DNA from: an uncultured Oscillospiraceae bacterium
GTDB lineage: Bacteria; Bacillota; Clostridia; Oscillospirales; Oscillospiraceae
NCBI GenBank assembly: GCA_910587285.1
Contig: CAJULM010000032.1
Coordinates: forward strand, 1-32,240
Length of the DNA: 32,240 nt
Reading direction: 5' to 3'
Shown in pieces: positions 15,141 through 22,313 of the stretch. The notes under the pieces are model-generated. The model did not search any database. It was given only the letters and a program-made list of their open reading frames with translations, and was not told the origin of the DNA. Positions within the stretch are counted from its first letter, which is position 1. Every line of letters begins with the position of its first letter. Position numbers and translations under genes: made by a program.

Positions 15141-16433
15141 ATGTACCATATCGACATCATCACACTGTTCCCCGACACGGTGGGGGACGTGCTGTCCGAG
15201 TCCATCCTGGGCCGGGCCCAGGAGCGGGACTTTCTGCGCATCCAAACCCACCAACTCCGGGACTATACCCTAAATAGACAAAAGCAGGTGGATGACTACC
15301 CCTACGGCGGAGGACGCGGAGCGGTTTTGCAGGCCGACCCCCTATTCCGCTGCTGGAACCATCTCCGCTCCCAGGCAGAAGGAAAGCCCCGCACCATCTA
15401 CCTCTCCCCCTGTGGCAAAACCTTCACCCAGGCGGACGCCAAGCGGCTGGCCTGGGAGGAACGCCACCTGATCCTGGTGTGCGGCCACTACGAGGGGGTG
15501 GACCAACGCTTCCTCGACGAGTGCGTAGACGAGGAAATCTCCCTGGGAGACTTCGTGCTCACCGGCGGGGAGATCGCCGCCATGGCGGTGGCTGACGCGG
15601 TGAGCCGACTGGTGCCCGGAGTGCTGTCCGACCCGGAGTGCTTCGAAAACGAGAGCCACTGGAACGGACTGCTGGAATACCCCCAGTACTCCCGGCCTGA
15701 GGTGTGGCACGGCAGAGCCGTCCCCCCCGAGCTGCTCACCGGCGACCACGCCAAGGTGGAGCGCTGGCAGCGCAAGCAGTCCCTGCTGCGCACCAGGCAG
15801 CGCCGGCCCGACCTGTACCAACAGCTGGACCTGTCCTCCAAAGAGGACCAAAGACTGCTGGCCGAGCTGGAGCGGGAGCTGAACCGCCCTTCCCTGCCCC
15901 AGCCGGTGGAATACCGCCAGGCGCAGGGGGGCGACCTGGACGCCATGGACACCATTTTAGCCCAGGCCAAGGCCGTGCTGATCCCCATCGGCCAGTGGCA
16001 CGAAAACTATCCCGCCCGGGAGGATTTTCTGGAGGGCATGGCCCGAGGAGAGTGCTATGTCCTCACCTGCGGCGGTGAAGTGGGAGGCTTTTTCACCCTA
16101 TCCGCCCAACCTGAATCTGGCTACGCCGCCATCACCGACGGCAAGTGGGGCTCCGACGAGCCCTATGCCGTCATCCACCGCTGCGCCGTGGCGGATCGGT
16201 GGCGGGGCTCCGGACTGGCGGGGCACATGGCCGCCGCCTGGGAAGAACTTGCCCGCGCCCAAGGGCTGGAGTGGCTCCGGGTAGACACCCACAGAAAAAA
16301 CAAGGCCATGGTGGGCCTGCTGCGAAAGTCCGGCTTCCAGTACCGGGGAAACGTGCTGGTGGACGCCCCACCCCCTCACGACCCCCGGCGGGTGGCCTAC
16401 GAAAAACGGTTGAAACCGAGGTGTACGCAATGA
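15141..16433 (+). CDS. trmD: tRNA (guanine-N1)-methyltransferase TrmD fused to a C-terminal GNAT acetyltransferase
   Basis: A 430-residue product, whereas TrmD alone is about 240-250. Residues 1-240 are TrmD, which methylates G37 of tRNAs to prevent frameshifting: IDIITLFPD, YPYGGGRGAVLQADPL, the SAM-binding trefoil-knot stretch VCGHYEGVDQRF and EISLGDFVLTGGE, then HWNGLLEYPQYSRPEVW. After a Lys/Arg-rich linker, residues about 255-430 are a GNAT N-acetyltransferase: AVIHRCAVADRWRGSGLAGHM (acetyl-CoA loop, variant of RxxGxG/A) and RVDTHRKNKAMVGLLRKSGF. There is no stop or ribosome binding site at the junction, so this is a genuine single frame here. The acyl acceptor is unknown. Its stop overlaps the start of a 16-codon ORF. 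Confidence 0.95.
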   Translation: MYHIDIITLFPDTVGDVLSESILGRAQERDFLRIQTHQLRDYTLNRQKQVDDYPYGGGRGAVLQADPLFRCWNHLRSQAEGKPRTIYLSPCGKTFTQADAKRLAWEERHLILVCGHYEGVDQRFLDECVDEEISLGDFVLTGGEIAAMAVADAVSRLVPGVLSDPECFENESHWNGLLEYPQYSRPEVWHGRAVPPELLTGDHAKVERWQRKQSLLRTRQRRPDLYQQLDLSSKEDQRLLAELERELNRPSLPQPVEYRQAQGGDLDAMDTILAQAKAVLIPIGQWHENYPAREDFLEGMARGECYVLTCGGEVGGFFTLSAQPESGYAAITDGKWGSDEPYAVIHRCAVADRWRGSGLAGHMAAAWEELARAQGLEWLRVDTHRKNKAMVGLLRKSGFQYRGNVLVDAPPPHDPRRVAYEKRLKPRCTQ

Positions 16434-16480
16434 ATATCGTAGTGTGCGCCCTGAAGGCAGCGGAGGGGGACCAATCATGA
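16430..16480 (+). CDS. 16-codon mini-ORF linking trmD-GNAT and rsmA
   Basis: The sequence encodes MNIVVCALKAAEGDQS. Its ATG overlaps the trmD stop (ATGA at 16430-16433) and its TGA overlaps the rsmA start (ATGA at 16477-16480). The rsmA ribosome binding site GGAGGGGG lies inside it. It has no strong ribosome binding site of its own, so it would be translated by ribosomes re-initiating after trmD and could couple rsmA to trmD. It may have no product function. Confidence 0.35.
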   Translation: MNIVVCALKAAEGDQS

Positions 16481-17325
16481 ATCTCACCGATATCCGCGAC
16501 ATCAAGGCCCTGCTGGCCCGGCACGGGTTCCACTTCTCCAAGTCCATGGGGCAGAACTTCCTCATTGCGGACTGGGTTCCCCAGAACATCGCGGACGCGG
16601 CGGGGCTGGACGAGGGCTGCGCCGTGCTGGAGATCGGCCCCGGTATCGGCCCCCTCACCGTCCAGCTGGCCCGGCGGGCTGGCAAAGTGGCTGCGGTGGA
16701 GCTGGACAGGTCCCTGCTGCCCATCCTGGCGGAAACGCTGGCCGACTGCCCTAACGCGGAGGTCATCCCCGGAGACGTGATGAAGCTGGATTTGCCTGCG
16801 CTGGCAGCGGAAAAATTCGGAAGCTTGCCGGTCAAAGCCTGCGCCAACCTGCCCTACAACATCACCACGCCGGTGATTACCAAGCTGCTGGAGGCGGGCT
16901 GTTTCCAGTCTGTCACGGTGATGATCCAGCGGGAGGTGGCCAAACGCATCTGCGCCGCCCCTGGCGACTCCGACTGTGGGGCCTTCTCCCTGTTCTGCCA
17001 GTACCACGCAAGCTGCGAGCTGCTCTTTGAAGTGCCGCCGGACTGCTTCCTCCCCGCTCCCAAGGTGACATCGGCCGTGGTGCGGCTCACCCCCCACGAC
17101 GCCCCTCCGGTTGCCGGAGACAAAGACGCCATTTTCGCCGTGGTGAGGGCGGCCTTTGCCCAGCGGCGCAAAACCCTGCTTAACGGCCTGTCCGCTGCCT
17201 ACGGCAGCCGCTTTTCCAAGGATCAGCTGCGCCAGATCATTCTGGACTGCGGGCTGCCTGAGGCCGTCCGGGGCGAGCGGCTGGGATTGGAGGAGTTCGC
17301 GGCTCTGGCCCACGCGCTCAAATAA
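16477..17325 (+). CDS. rsmA: 16S rRNA dimethyladenosine transferase RsmA (KsgA)
   Basis: A 282-residue SAM-dependent enzyme that dimethylates A1518 and A1519 in helix 45 of 16S rRNA, a late 30S quality check; loss gives kasugamycin resistance. Motifs: KSMGQNFLIAD at the N-terminus, SAM motif I LEIGPGIGPLTVQLA, acidic VAAVELD, and catalytic NLPYNITTPVI (N-L-P-Y). The C-terminal domain ends RGERLGLEEFAALA. I chose ATG 16477 behind GGAGGGGG; the frame extends upstream to 16444 without a better start. Length is normal. Terminator follows at once. Confidence 0.96.
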   Translation: MNLTDIRDIKALLARHGFHFSKSMGQNFLIADWVPQNIADAAGLDEGCAVLEIGPGIGPLTVQLARRAGKVAAVELDRSLLPILAETLADCPNAEVIPGDVMKLDLPALAAEKFGSLPVKACANLPYNITTPVITKLLEAGCFQSVTVMIQREVAKRICAAPGDSDCGAFSLFCQYHASCELLFEVPPDCFLPAPKVTSAVVRLTPHDAPPVAGDKDAIFAVVRAAFAQRRKTLLNGLSAAYGSRFSKDQLRQIILDCGLPEAVRGERLGLEEFAALAHALK

Positions 17326-17329
17326 ACCG

Positions 17330-17383
17330 CCCTCCTTTGTCAAATCCTGCGCCGCCGCATAGGATGAGACAAAGGAGGGTTTT
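17330..17383 (+). terminator. rsmA terminator that also carries the next gene's ribosome binding site
   Basis: CCCTCCTTTGTC (17330-17341) pairs perfectly with GACAAAGGAGGG (17368-17379), with ATCCT/AGGAT pairing inside, followed by TTTT (17380-17383). The 3' arm contains AAAGGAGG, the only ribosome binding site for ATG 17388. Confidence 0.85.
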
Positions 17384-17387
17384 CCTT

Positions 17388-18128
17388 ATGCCAATTATTT
17401 ATCTGTCCCCATCCACGCAAGAGGCAAATATGTATGTGAACGGCGGCAGCGAGGAGGAGTGGATGAACCGCCTTGCCGACGCCATGGTCCCATATCTAAA
17501 CGCATCGGGCATCCAATATAGCAGAAACACCCCGGACATGAACGCCGTGTCCTCCATACGGGCCTCCAACGCCGGTACTTACGATCTCCACCTGGCCCTT
17601 CACTCCAACGCCTCCGCCCCCAGCAACTATGGCAAAACCAGGGGCATCATCGTATTTTATTACCCGGGCAGCTCCAAAGGAAAGCGGGCGGCGGAGATTA
17701 TGGCGGACAACTTAAAAGCCATCTATCCCCTGCCCAACCGGGTGCGGGCTGAGGCAACCACCTCAATCGGAGAGGTCCGTCAGCCCAGAGCCCCGTCTGT
17801 TTTCATTGAATTGGGCTATCATGACAACGAGGACGACGCCACCTGGATCAAAAACAACCTGAATCAAATTGCCCGAACCATTGTGCTGGCCCTCACGGAG
17901 TACTTTGGAATCCCATTTTTAGGACCTACAACCCCGCGGCAGGGCGTAGTGGATGTGGACTGGGGCTATCTGAATATCCGCTCCCGCCCTTCCACATCCG
18001 CTCCTGTTATCGCGAAAGCCTACGACGGAACACGGCTTACCATCTTGAACCAGTGGCAGGGCTGGTATCTGGTGTCCTTCGATGGCGCCGAAGGCTATGC
18101 CAACAGCGACTTTATCACCCTGCTTTGA
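17388..18128 (+). CDS. N-acetylmuramoyl-L-alanine amidase (Amidase_3 type) with C-terminal SH3b domain
   Basis: A 246-residue peptidoglycan hydrolase-like protein that would cut the amide bond between MurNAc and L-Ala. The catalytic domain (about 1-180) has LALHSNAS (zinc His of the HxN motif), the conserved EEEWMNRLAD region (zinc Glu) and catalytic Glu in SVFIELGYHDNEDDATW. The usual first zinc His (DPGHGG) is replaced by LSPSTQEAN, as in a clostridial subfamily I recall. The C-terminal SH3b (about 190-246, GYLNIRSRPSTSAPVI, GWYLVSFDGAEGYANSDFI) probably binds cell wall. No signal peptide is visible, so export may occur in sporulation or lysis, or by a non-classical route. Its ribosome binding site is in the rsmA terminator stem. 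Confidence 0.88.
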   Translation: MPIIYLSPSTQEANMYVNGGSEEEWMNRLADAMVPYLNASGIQYSRNTPDMNAVSSIRASNAGTYDLHLALHSNASAPSNYGKTRGIIVFYYPGSSKGKRAAEIMADNLKAIYPLPNRVRAEATTSIGEVRQPRAPSVFIELGYHDNEDDATWIKNNLNQIARTIVLALTEYFGIPFLGPTTPRQGVVDVDWGYLNIRSRPSTSAPVIAKAYDGTRLTILNQWQGWYLVSFDGAEGYANSDFITLL

Positions 18129-18413
18129 CTTGGAGCGTGGGTCTGTCCGCGCCCTAAACACCCTGCCGCCGGGACGGATATGGATCCCCGCCCATGACCT
18201 GCCCACCGCTCTGCGGGCTTTGGAACTGCTCTGTACAGTGCAGAACACGCGGCAGTTCCCCCGTCCCCAGCTGAACGGGGACTTGATTTAGCCCTTTACA
18301 GAATGTTCAAAGATATTTCAAAGTCTATACACCATTTTGAAAGAGAATATGGTATTCTTAATCATGTCAGATGCAATGACAACTCCTCCCTCTCTCTTTT
18401 GTTGAATCGGTTT

Positions 18414-18449
18414 TGCGTCAGCCCACCGTTTTCGCGGTGGGCTGACGCA
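18414..18449. repeat. Perfect 15-bp inverted repeat
   Basis: TGCGTCAGCCCACCG (18414-18428) pairs exactly with 18435-18449 around TTTTCG. No T run follows on either strand, so it is not a clean terminator; it may be a dispersed hairpin repeat or an RNA end lacking a U tract. Confidence 0.7.
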
Positions 18450-18506
18450 TTGCTGTAATGGCTGTTTTCTCCGAAAAGATCACTTCAAAAAATTTTATTT
18501 TTCCTC

Positions 18507-18538
18507 TTGCTTTTTCCCCAACAATATGGTACTATACT
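18507..18538 (+). promoter_or_regulatory. Putative promoter of tRNA-Pro
   Basis: TTGCTT (18507-18512), 17 bp, TACTAT (18530-18535), overlapping TATACT at 18533-18538. Located 35-40 bp before the tRNA 5' end. Confidence 0.5.
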
Positions 18539-18572
18539 TTAGGTTCATCTGAGCCAGTAAAGTAAATTTCAT

Positions 18573-18649
18573 CCGGGTGTGGCGAAGTTTGGTATCGCGC
18601 TTGACTGGGGGTCAAGAGGCCGCAGGTTCAAGTCCTGTCACTCGGACCA
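18573..18649 (+). tRNA. tRNA-Pro(GGG)
   Basis: Complete 77-nt cloverleaf: acceptor CCGGGTG with CACTCGG (one G-T pair), discriminator A and encoded CCA at 18647-18649. Anticodon arm CTTGA-CTGGGGG-TCAAG gives GGG (codon CCC), and T-arm GCAGG-TTCAAGT-CCTGT. It marks the junction between core genes and the accessory island to its right. Confidence 0.95.
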
Positions 18650-18656
18650 ACTTATG

Positions 18657-18704
18657 ATAATCCGAACGCTGTTCTCCAAGTGGGGGACGTGTTCGGATTT
18701 ATCA
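18657..18704 (+). terminator. Hairpin terminator after tRNA-Pro
   Basis: GATAATCCGAAC and GTTCGGATTTATC around 18656-18703 pair across a loop, ending in a weak T-containing tract (ATTTATCATTTC). The right arm belongs to the repeat at 18674-18727. Confidence 0.6.
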
Positions 18705-18727
18705 TTTCTATTGAAAACATATTATAG
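18674..18727 (+). repeat. Diverged direct repeat, copy A
   Basis: The 54 bases from CTCCAA align without gaps to 20745-20798, with about 42 identities by eye; the shared core is GTTCGGA...ATCAT-TCTAT-GA-AACATAT. Each copy is followed by a hairpin terminator and then the 3' end of a minus-strand gene. Confidence 0.7.
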
Positions 18728-18737
18728 TTAGCATAGG

Positions 18738-18779
18738 GCCACCTCTCAAACTACCCAGTTGAGAAGTGGCCCTGCCTAT
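18738..18779 (-). terminator. Terminator of the XRE-ImmA gene
   Basis: ATAGGGCCACCTCTCAA (from 18734) and TTGAGAAGTGGCCCT with CTAT (to 18779) form a long, nearly perfect stem directly downstream of the minus-strand stop codon. Confidence 0.7.
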
Positions 18780-19942
18780 TAGTTGTGCACTGATGGGAAT
18801 TCAATTATTCTGTTTTCAACTTTACTAGGCTGTGACAGTGTACCTTCATCCAGGCTTAATAGCTCTTCAATCACATTTGCTGACACCGAAAATTTATTTT
18901 CAGCAAAGAATCTCATAATGTCTTCACCAGACATATTCCCTTTTGATAAGAGCAGGTTAATGGATTGTTTAAGCGCACACGGATGCTTATACTCGATACT
19001 ATCATCCAATGGCTCTGTCTGTCGATATCCCCGTGTACTCATCTGCCGCATCAAATATGAATACTGATTTGCAGATAAGCATCCTAAAGCATAAGCTCTC
19101 ATAATCATCGCCATAATCGAAACATTCCACTTTTTTTTCAGTTCAACATAATGTCCAAGCCGGTTAGGATATGCAGCCACATCGTTGCCAAACGCCTGTG
19201 CAGGCAATAAAAATGCGGCAGCAAAAGCATTGGCTTCATCTTCCCGCTCTCTAAACTCATCTTTATCTATTTCGTTTAAGTCAGAATACCTTTCGTGCAA
19301 AAGAATATGGCCCAATTCATGAGCGCAATTAAATTGACGACGATAGAAACTTCTCTTATCTGTTCCCAAAATTACACAATACGTGGGATAATCGTCTTCT
19401 TCGTAGTACTGGTAAAAAGCATCAATCTCACGGCTTTCAGTAGCAAATTCGCCCACAATAATTCCGTTCCGTTCCAGCAAAGCGACCATATTAGGTATTG
19501 GAGCATCTCCCAAATCCCAATGCTGCCTAGTTCGCATTGCAACCTCTTCAATAGTTATAATTTTATCTCCACCGAAATCAGGTAAATTTAACGGTTTAAA
19601 TTTCACTTTTAAAGATAAAACAGAGTGGATTTTAGCAAGGTATTTCGCCTTAACTTGTTGTGCCGCTAAATCTTTCTTTTTGCTTGAGTATAATGCACGA
19701 AAATAGGTATTCCCCACAGTAGACGGAGGATCAGCTTCAACAAAAAATGAATATGGAAACCTAAGTGCATCCGCAATCCTACGGAGTGTCATCGGTTCTG
19801 GAGAATTTTTGCAGTTTTCAAATTGCGATATGGCCTGCTTATTGATTCCTACGATTTGGGCCAAATCAGCCATCGTCATCCGTCTAAACAATCGGGCCTC
19901 TTTTAGCCTTTCGCAGTTTATTTTACCTCCATTTTGCATCAA
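18779..19942 (-). CDS. XRE helix-turn-helix / ImmA-IrrE metallopeptidase fusion protein
   Basis: A 387-residue protein. Residues about 10-65 are an XRE helix-turn-helix (MTMADLAQIVGINKQAISQFE). The centre holds an ImmA/IrrE zinc peptidase with HELGH (His208-His212) in FNCAHELGHILLHERY and the downstream third ligand region REREDEANAFAAAFLLP. ImmA of ICEBs1 and IrrE of Deinococcus cut repressors after DNA damage or contact; related fusions occur as antitoxins or regulators in toxin-antitoxin and phage-defence loci. AAAGGATAGGTG precedes ATG 19942. It lies 15 nt downstream of an unknown gene in the same operon, which it probably regulates or processes. Lower GC than the neighbouring core genes. 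Confidence 0.88.
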   Translation of the reverse strand: MMQNGGKINCERLKEARLFRRMTMADLAQIVGINKQAISQFENCKNSPEPMTLRRIADALRFPYSFFVEADPPSTVGNTYFRALYSSKKKDLAAQQVKAKYLAKIHSVLSLKVKFKPLNLPDFGGDKIITIEEVAMRTRQHWDLGDAPIPNMVALLERNGIIVGEFATESREIDAFYQYYEEDDYPTYCVILGTDKRSFYRRQFNCAHELGHILLHERYSDLNEIDKDEFREREDEANAFAAAFLLPAQAFGNDVAAYPNRLGHYVELKKKWNVSIMAMIMRAYALGCLSANQYSYLMRQMSTRGYRQTEPLDDSIEYKHPCALKQSINLLLSKGNMSGEDIMRFFAENKFSVSANVIEELLSLDEGTLSQPSKVENRIIEFPSVHN

Positions 19943-19957
19943 ACACCTATCCTTTAA

Positions 19958-20653
19958 TTACAAGAGTTCCACGAGTTCCTCCTCGTCACCCTCATTATTT
20001 TGCTGGGGTTCGATCCCCTGATTAGCTGCATATGGCATACGAATATATTGGGTCCAGTCCTCCACTTCCGTGGAGATTTCCAAGGTTGGCGTAAGCCGAA
20101 CTGCACGTACAGATAGCAATCTGTCTACATGGACATCGAACAACACCAAAATATGCCCTGCAATTTCTCCGACATCCTCGCAAACAGAAGCTGCAAGGTC
20201 TTCCCGCGATTGTGCTACCCATTTCTCGTCGTCTACTGAAACACTGGGCAGCTTCAATTCTAGCTGCTCATATTGTGCTTTAACATCTTTGTTAAAACTT
20301 GCGCCTCCACATAAATAGTGTCTGGATTTATCTTTACGGCGCTGAACAGTCTTAAAAGTGTTTTCCGTCATAAATGTGATAAGATTTCTTGATAAAGGAT
20401 GAAAAAGCACAGGGGTTTTCCATGCCCCTCTGGGGCAAACGCTAAAGTCAATCCATCCTAAATGTAGACACCGTTCCCTTAATTGTGCGATAATGACATT
20501 CCATCGAAACTGACCATACCCGTTCCGCTCTGTCAGGTTGTTTTCGTCCATGATACCTGGCATGACAACTTCCAATGCCAAACGTAAGGCGTCAACAATC
20601 GCACAAGCTATGTCGTTGAGTTTAAAGGTAAAATCTCCACTATCTTGGCGCAT
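19958..20653 (-). CDS. Unknown protein paired with XRE-ImmA (possibly DUF5986-like)
   Basis: A 231-residue protein when started at ATG 20653, where AAAGGAGG lies 6 nt upstream; the open frame extends to 20701 without a better site. I do not recognise it with certainty. It recalls DUF5986, which I remember occurring beside ImmA/IrrE genes. Visible features: a helical N-terminal half (LNDIACAIVDALRLALEVVMPG), a basic patch KTVQRRKDKSRHYLCGG, and an acidic, Gln/Glu-rich C-terminal tail (QNNEGDEEELVELL). No signal peptide or membrane helix. First gene of the operon with the XRE-ImmA protein. It could be a toxin or effector controlled by that partner; that is inference from layout alone. Confidence 0.75.
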   Translation of the reverse strand: MRQDSGDFTFKLNDIACAIVDALRLALEVVMPGIMDENNLTERNGYGQFRWNVIIAQLRERCLHLGWIDFSVCPRGAWKTPVLFHPLSRNLITFMTENTFKTVQRRKDKSRHYLCGGASFNKDVKAQYEQLELKLPSVSVDDEKWVAQSREDLAASVCEDVGEIAGHILVLFDVHVDRLLSVRAVRLTPTLEISTEVEDWTQYIRMPYAANQGIEPQQNNEGDEEELVELL

Positions 20654-20744
20654 AAGCATCCTCCTTTTGAATTTGTCTACTATTTTACATATTTCTGCCA
20701 AAAAGTCAAGTAGTTTTTAATCTTAGCAAAAAAATTTTCTCGCC

Positions 20745-20798
20745 CTCCAAATATGAGACGGGTTCGGACTCATCATCTCTATCGAGAACATATCATAA
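20745..20798 (+). repeat. Diverged direct repeat, copy B
   Basis: Partner of 18674-18727 (about 42 of 54 identical by eye). It lies just upstream of the XRE-ImmA operon promoter region and next to a hairpin that ends the neighbouring minus-strand operon. Confidence 0.7.
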
Positions 20799-20799
20799 A

Positions 20800-20842
20800 A
20801 ACAGGTAGGGACAGGAATCATATTCCTACCCCTACCTGTTTG
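20800..20842 (-). terminator. Terminator of the 20859-21497 gene
   Basis: ACAGGTAGGG-ACAGGAAT and ATTCCT-ACCCCTACCTGT form a stem of about 17 bp around CAT (about 20801-20840), directly downstream of the minus-strand stop at 20859. Confidence 0.75.
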
Positions 20843-20858
20843 CTGCTATAACTTTGAA

Positions 20859-21497
20859 TTATTTCTGCATAGCCTCCAAAACACCTGCCAACGCCTCAAA
20901 ACTGCTTTGCCTTTTCTCAGCAAAGGTAAGCCATCCGGCAGTTAATCCACTGGTAGGTGTTAGCAGAGCCATCAGTTTTGCATAAGCAAGTGCGTTTCCA
21001 TCGGTATCTGAAAGGCTGAAAGCAAGCCCATAGCGTTGATAGAAGGGATTGTTGTGCAAGGTTGCGGTATCCACCGATAGGGTTCCGCCGCTTAAACCAG
21101 TTCCACCTTCTGCAAGGGAACCCACAATAATCCAGCCATGATACCCCAGCGGTCCAAGTTCATTCTTGCACAAGATTCCTTCCTCCACCAAATCGTCCAG
21201 CAACGAATCATATTCCTCTTGCGTCATATTGGCCGGGTCATATTTGGCGGCAAGTTCAGCAGTAAGTTTAGCGAACTCGTCCTTGGTCAACTCCCTGCGG
21301 TCAAAGCTGTCCATGGGATTATATGTTGCTGGGGCGTTAGGGGAAAGAACAGTTTCATGTTTATTTGCGAAATTTTGTGTTGCCCGTTCCTTCACAAATT
21401 CGGCAAATTCATCACCGAAGCATATCATGGGTTTATCGAAACCAGGGAGATACCTAGCGTAGCCATAGCCAGGTGTATAGGAAACACTGATATCCAT
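20859..21497 (-). CDS. Unknown protein, translationally coupled to an exported protein
   Basis: Not recognised. With ATG 21497 it is 212 residues. The ribosome binding site GAGGTG (21507-21512 on the plus strand as CACCTC) overlaps the stop codon of the preceding gene. The frame stays open to a GTG at 21590, which would overlap that gene by 80 bases, so the longer start is possible but less likely. No signal peptide or membrane helix. Visible features: aromatic-rich N-terminus (SYTPGYGYARYLPGF), a charged helical middle (RRELTKDEFAKLTAELAAKYD, EEYDSLLDDLVEEGIL), and a Gly/Thr-rich stretch GSLAEGGTGLSGGTLS. It probably works with the exported partner. Confidence 0.7.
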   Translation of the reverse strand: MDISVSYTPGYGYARYLPGFDKPMICFGDEFAEFVKERATQNFANKHETVLSPNAPATYNPMDSFDRRELTKDEFAKLTAELAAKYDPANMTQEEYDSLLDDLVEEGILCKNELGPLGYHGWIIVGSLAEGGTGLSGGTLSVDTATLHNNPFYQRYGLAFSLSDTDGNALAYAKLMALLTPTSGLTAGWLTFAEKRQSSFEALAGVLEAMQK

Positions 21498-21510
21498 TTC
21501 TGCAAACACC

Positions 21511-22254
21511 TCAGTTGTTAAAGGTTGCTGAATACTGGAATAATGCGTCTGACGCATTTCCCGAGGGCGTTGTGTAGTAACATCCCCCACTAACTCCTAC
21601 AAAATAGTAGTCTTCCAATACATTTACATTGCTAGGGTATAAGTAAAGCGTTTGCATTGATTCCGTAGAATAAGCGCTTATCTCCCTTTTTGTATCTGGT
21701 TGCGCATTGGGATCAAGACCTGTGCCGCGACGCTGATACAGAAGATAGTGAGGATTTCTATAGTGGAACTCTACTGCACCTACGAGGCACCATCCAGCCA
21801 AGCGGTAATTATCGCCGCCAGAACTTATTATGCTCGCCAACTGTTGCATCAGCGACAGCGTGTCGCTTTTAGAAAGATTAAGACCTCCAAATTGTGACCA
21901 GTTAACATAGAAAATCCGTTTATAAACATTCGGGTGAACAAACAACTCTCCAGTTTCTAAGTTAACGCCCATCGGATATATGGTAATGCTACGAATTCCG
22001 ACGCCCATATCACGATCAGTAGAGGAGAGATGAGGGCTGATACCATCATCGACCATCTGATCAGATTCAGAAGTTTCAAAGGAATTGAGAGGATTTAATA
22101 ACGGCATCACTTCGCTTTCAGATACGGCAATGCACTCCTCGGGGATGCCGCCGTGTGGGGTGTTGTCTGTAGCAAAGGCAGGCACCATGAGCATGGGAGC
22201 AATCATGCATAAGACCATAAAAAATGCGAACAACTTTTTGCTTAATACTTTCAT
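21511..22254 (-). CDS. Exported protein of unknown function
   Basis: A 247-residue protein with a clear Sec signal peptide: MKVLSKK, a hydrophobic core (LFAFFMVLCMIAPMLMV) and a PAFA-TDN type I cleavage site near residue 29. There is no lipobox and no sorting signal. The mature part is Ser/Tyr/Asn-rich and matches no family I know. GGAGG lies upstream of ATG 22254. It is first in a two-gene operon whose second gene begins in its stop codon region. Base composition is lower in GC than the core genome, which fits horizontal transfer. Confidence 0.8.
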   Translation of the reverse strand: MKVLSKKLFAFFMVLCMIAPMLMVPAFATDNTPHGGIPEECIAVSESEVMPLLNPLNSFETSESDQMVDDGISPHLSSTDRDMGVGIRSITIYPMGVNLETGELFVHPNVYKRIFYVNWSQFGGLNLSKSDTLSLMQQLASIISSGGDNYRLAGWCLVGAVEFHYRNPHYLLYQRRGTGLDPNAQPDTKREISAYSTESMQTLYLYPSNVNVLEDYYFVGVSGGCYYTTPSGNASDALFQYSATFNN

Positions 22255-22283
22255 GTTTTCCTCCGTTCTGTTCTCATGAGGGT

Positions 22284-22313
22284 ATTATAATTTTGCCCTC
22301 CAAATACACGCAA
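22284..22313 (-). promoter_or_regulatory. Promoter of the exported-protein operon
   Basis: On the minus strand: TTGCGT (22313-22308), 18 bp, TATAAT (22289-22284), about 30 bp upstream of ATG 22254. AGGG/CCCT dyad (22280-22299) surrounds the -10. Confidence 0.65.

Larger units (their letters stand above)
18129..18572. other. Non-coding stretch before tRNA-Pro
   Basis: About 440 bases without a convincing gene. A short frame at 18082-18291 overlaps the amidase end and has no ribosome binding site. The stretch holds the hairpin at 18414-18449 and the tRNA promoter region at 18507-18538. Confidence 0.6.

Noticed and set aside
18082..18291. 69-codon plus-strand frame overlapping the amidase 3' end
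   Set aside because: It starts inside the amidase gene in another frame, has no ribosome binding site and no recognisable product.
18414..18449. Terminator for the amidase gene
   Set aside because: Perfect stem but no T run on either strand and nearly 300 bp from the stop codon; recorded only as an inverted repeat.
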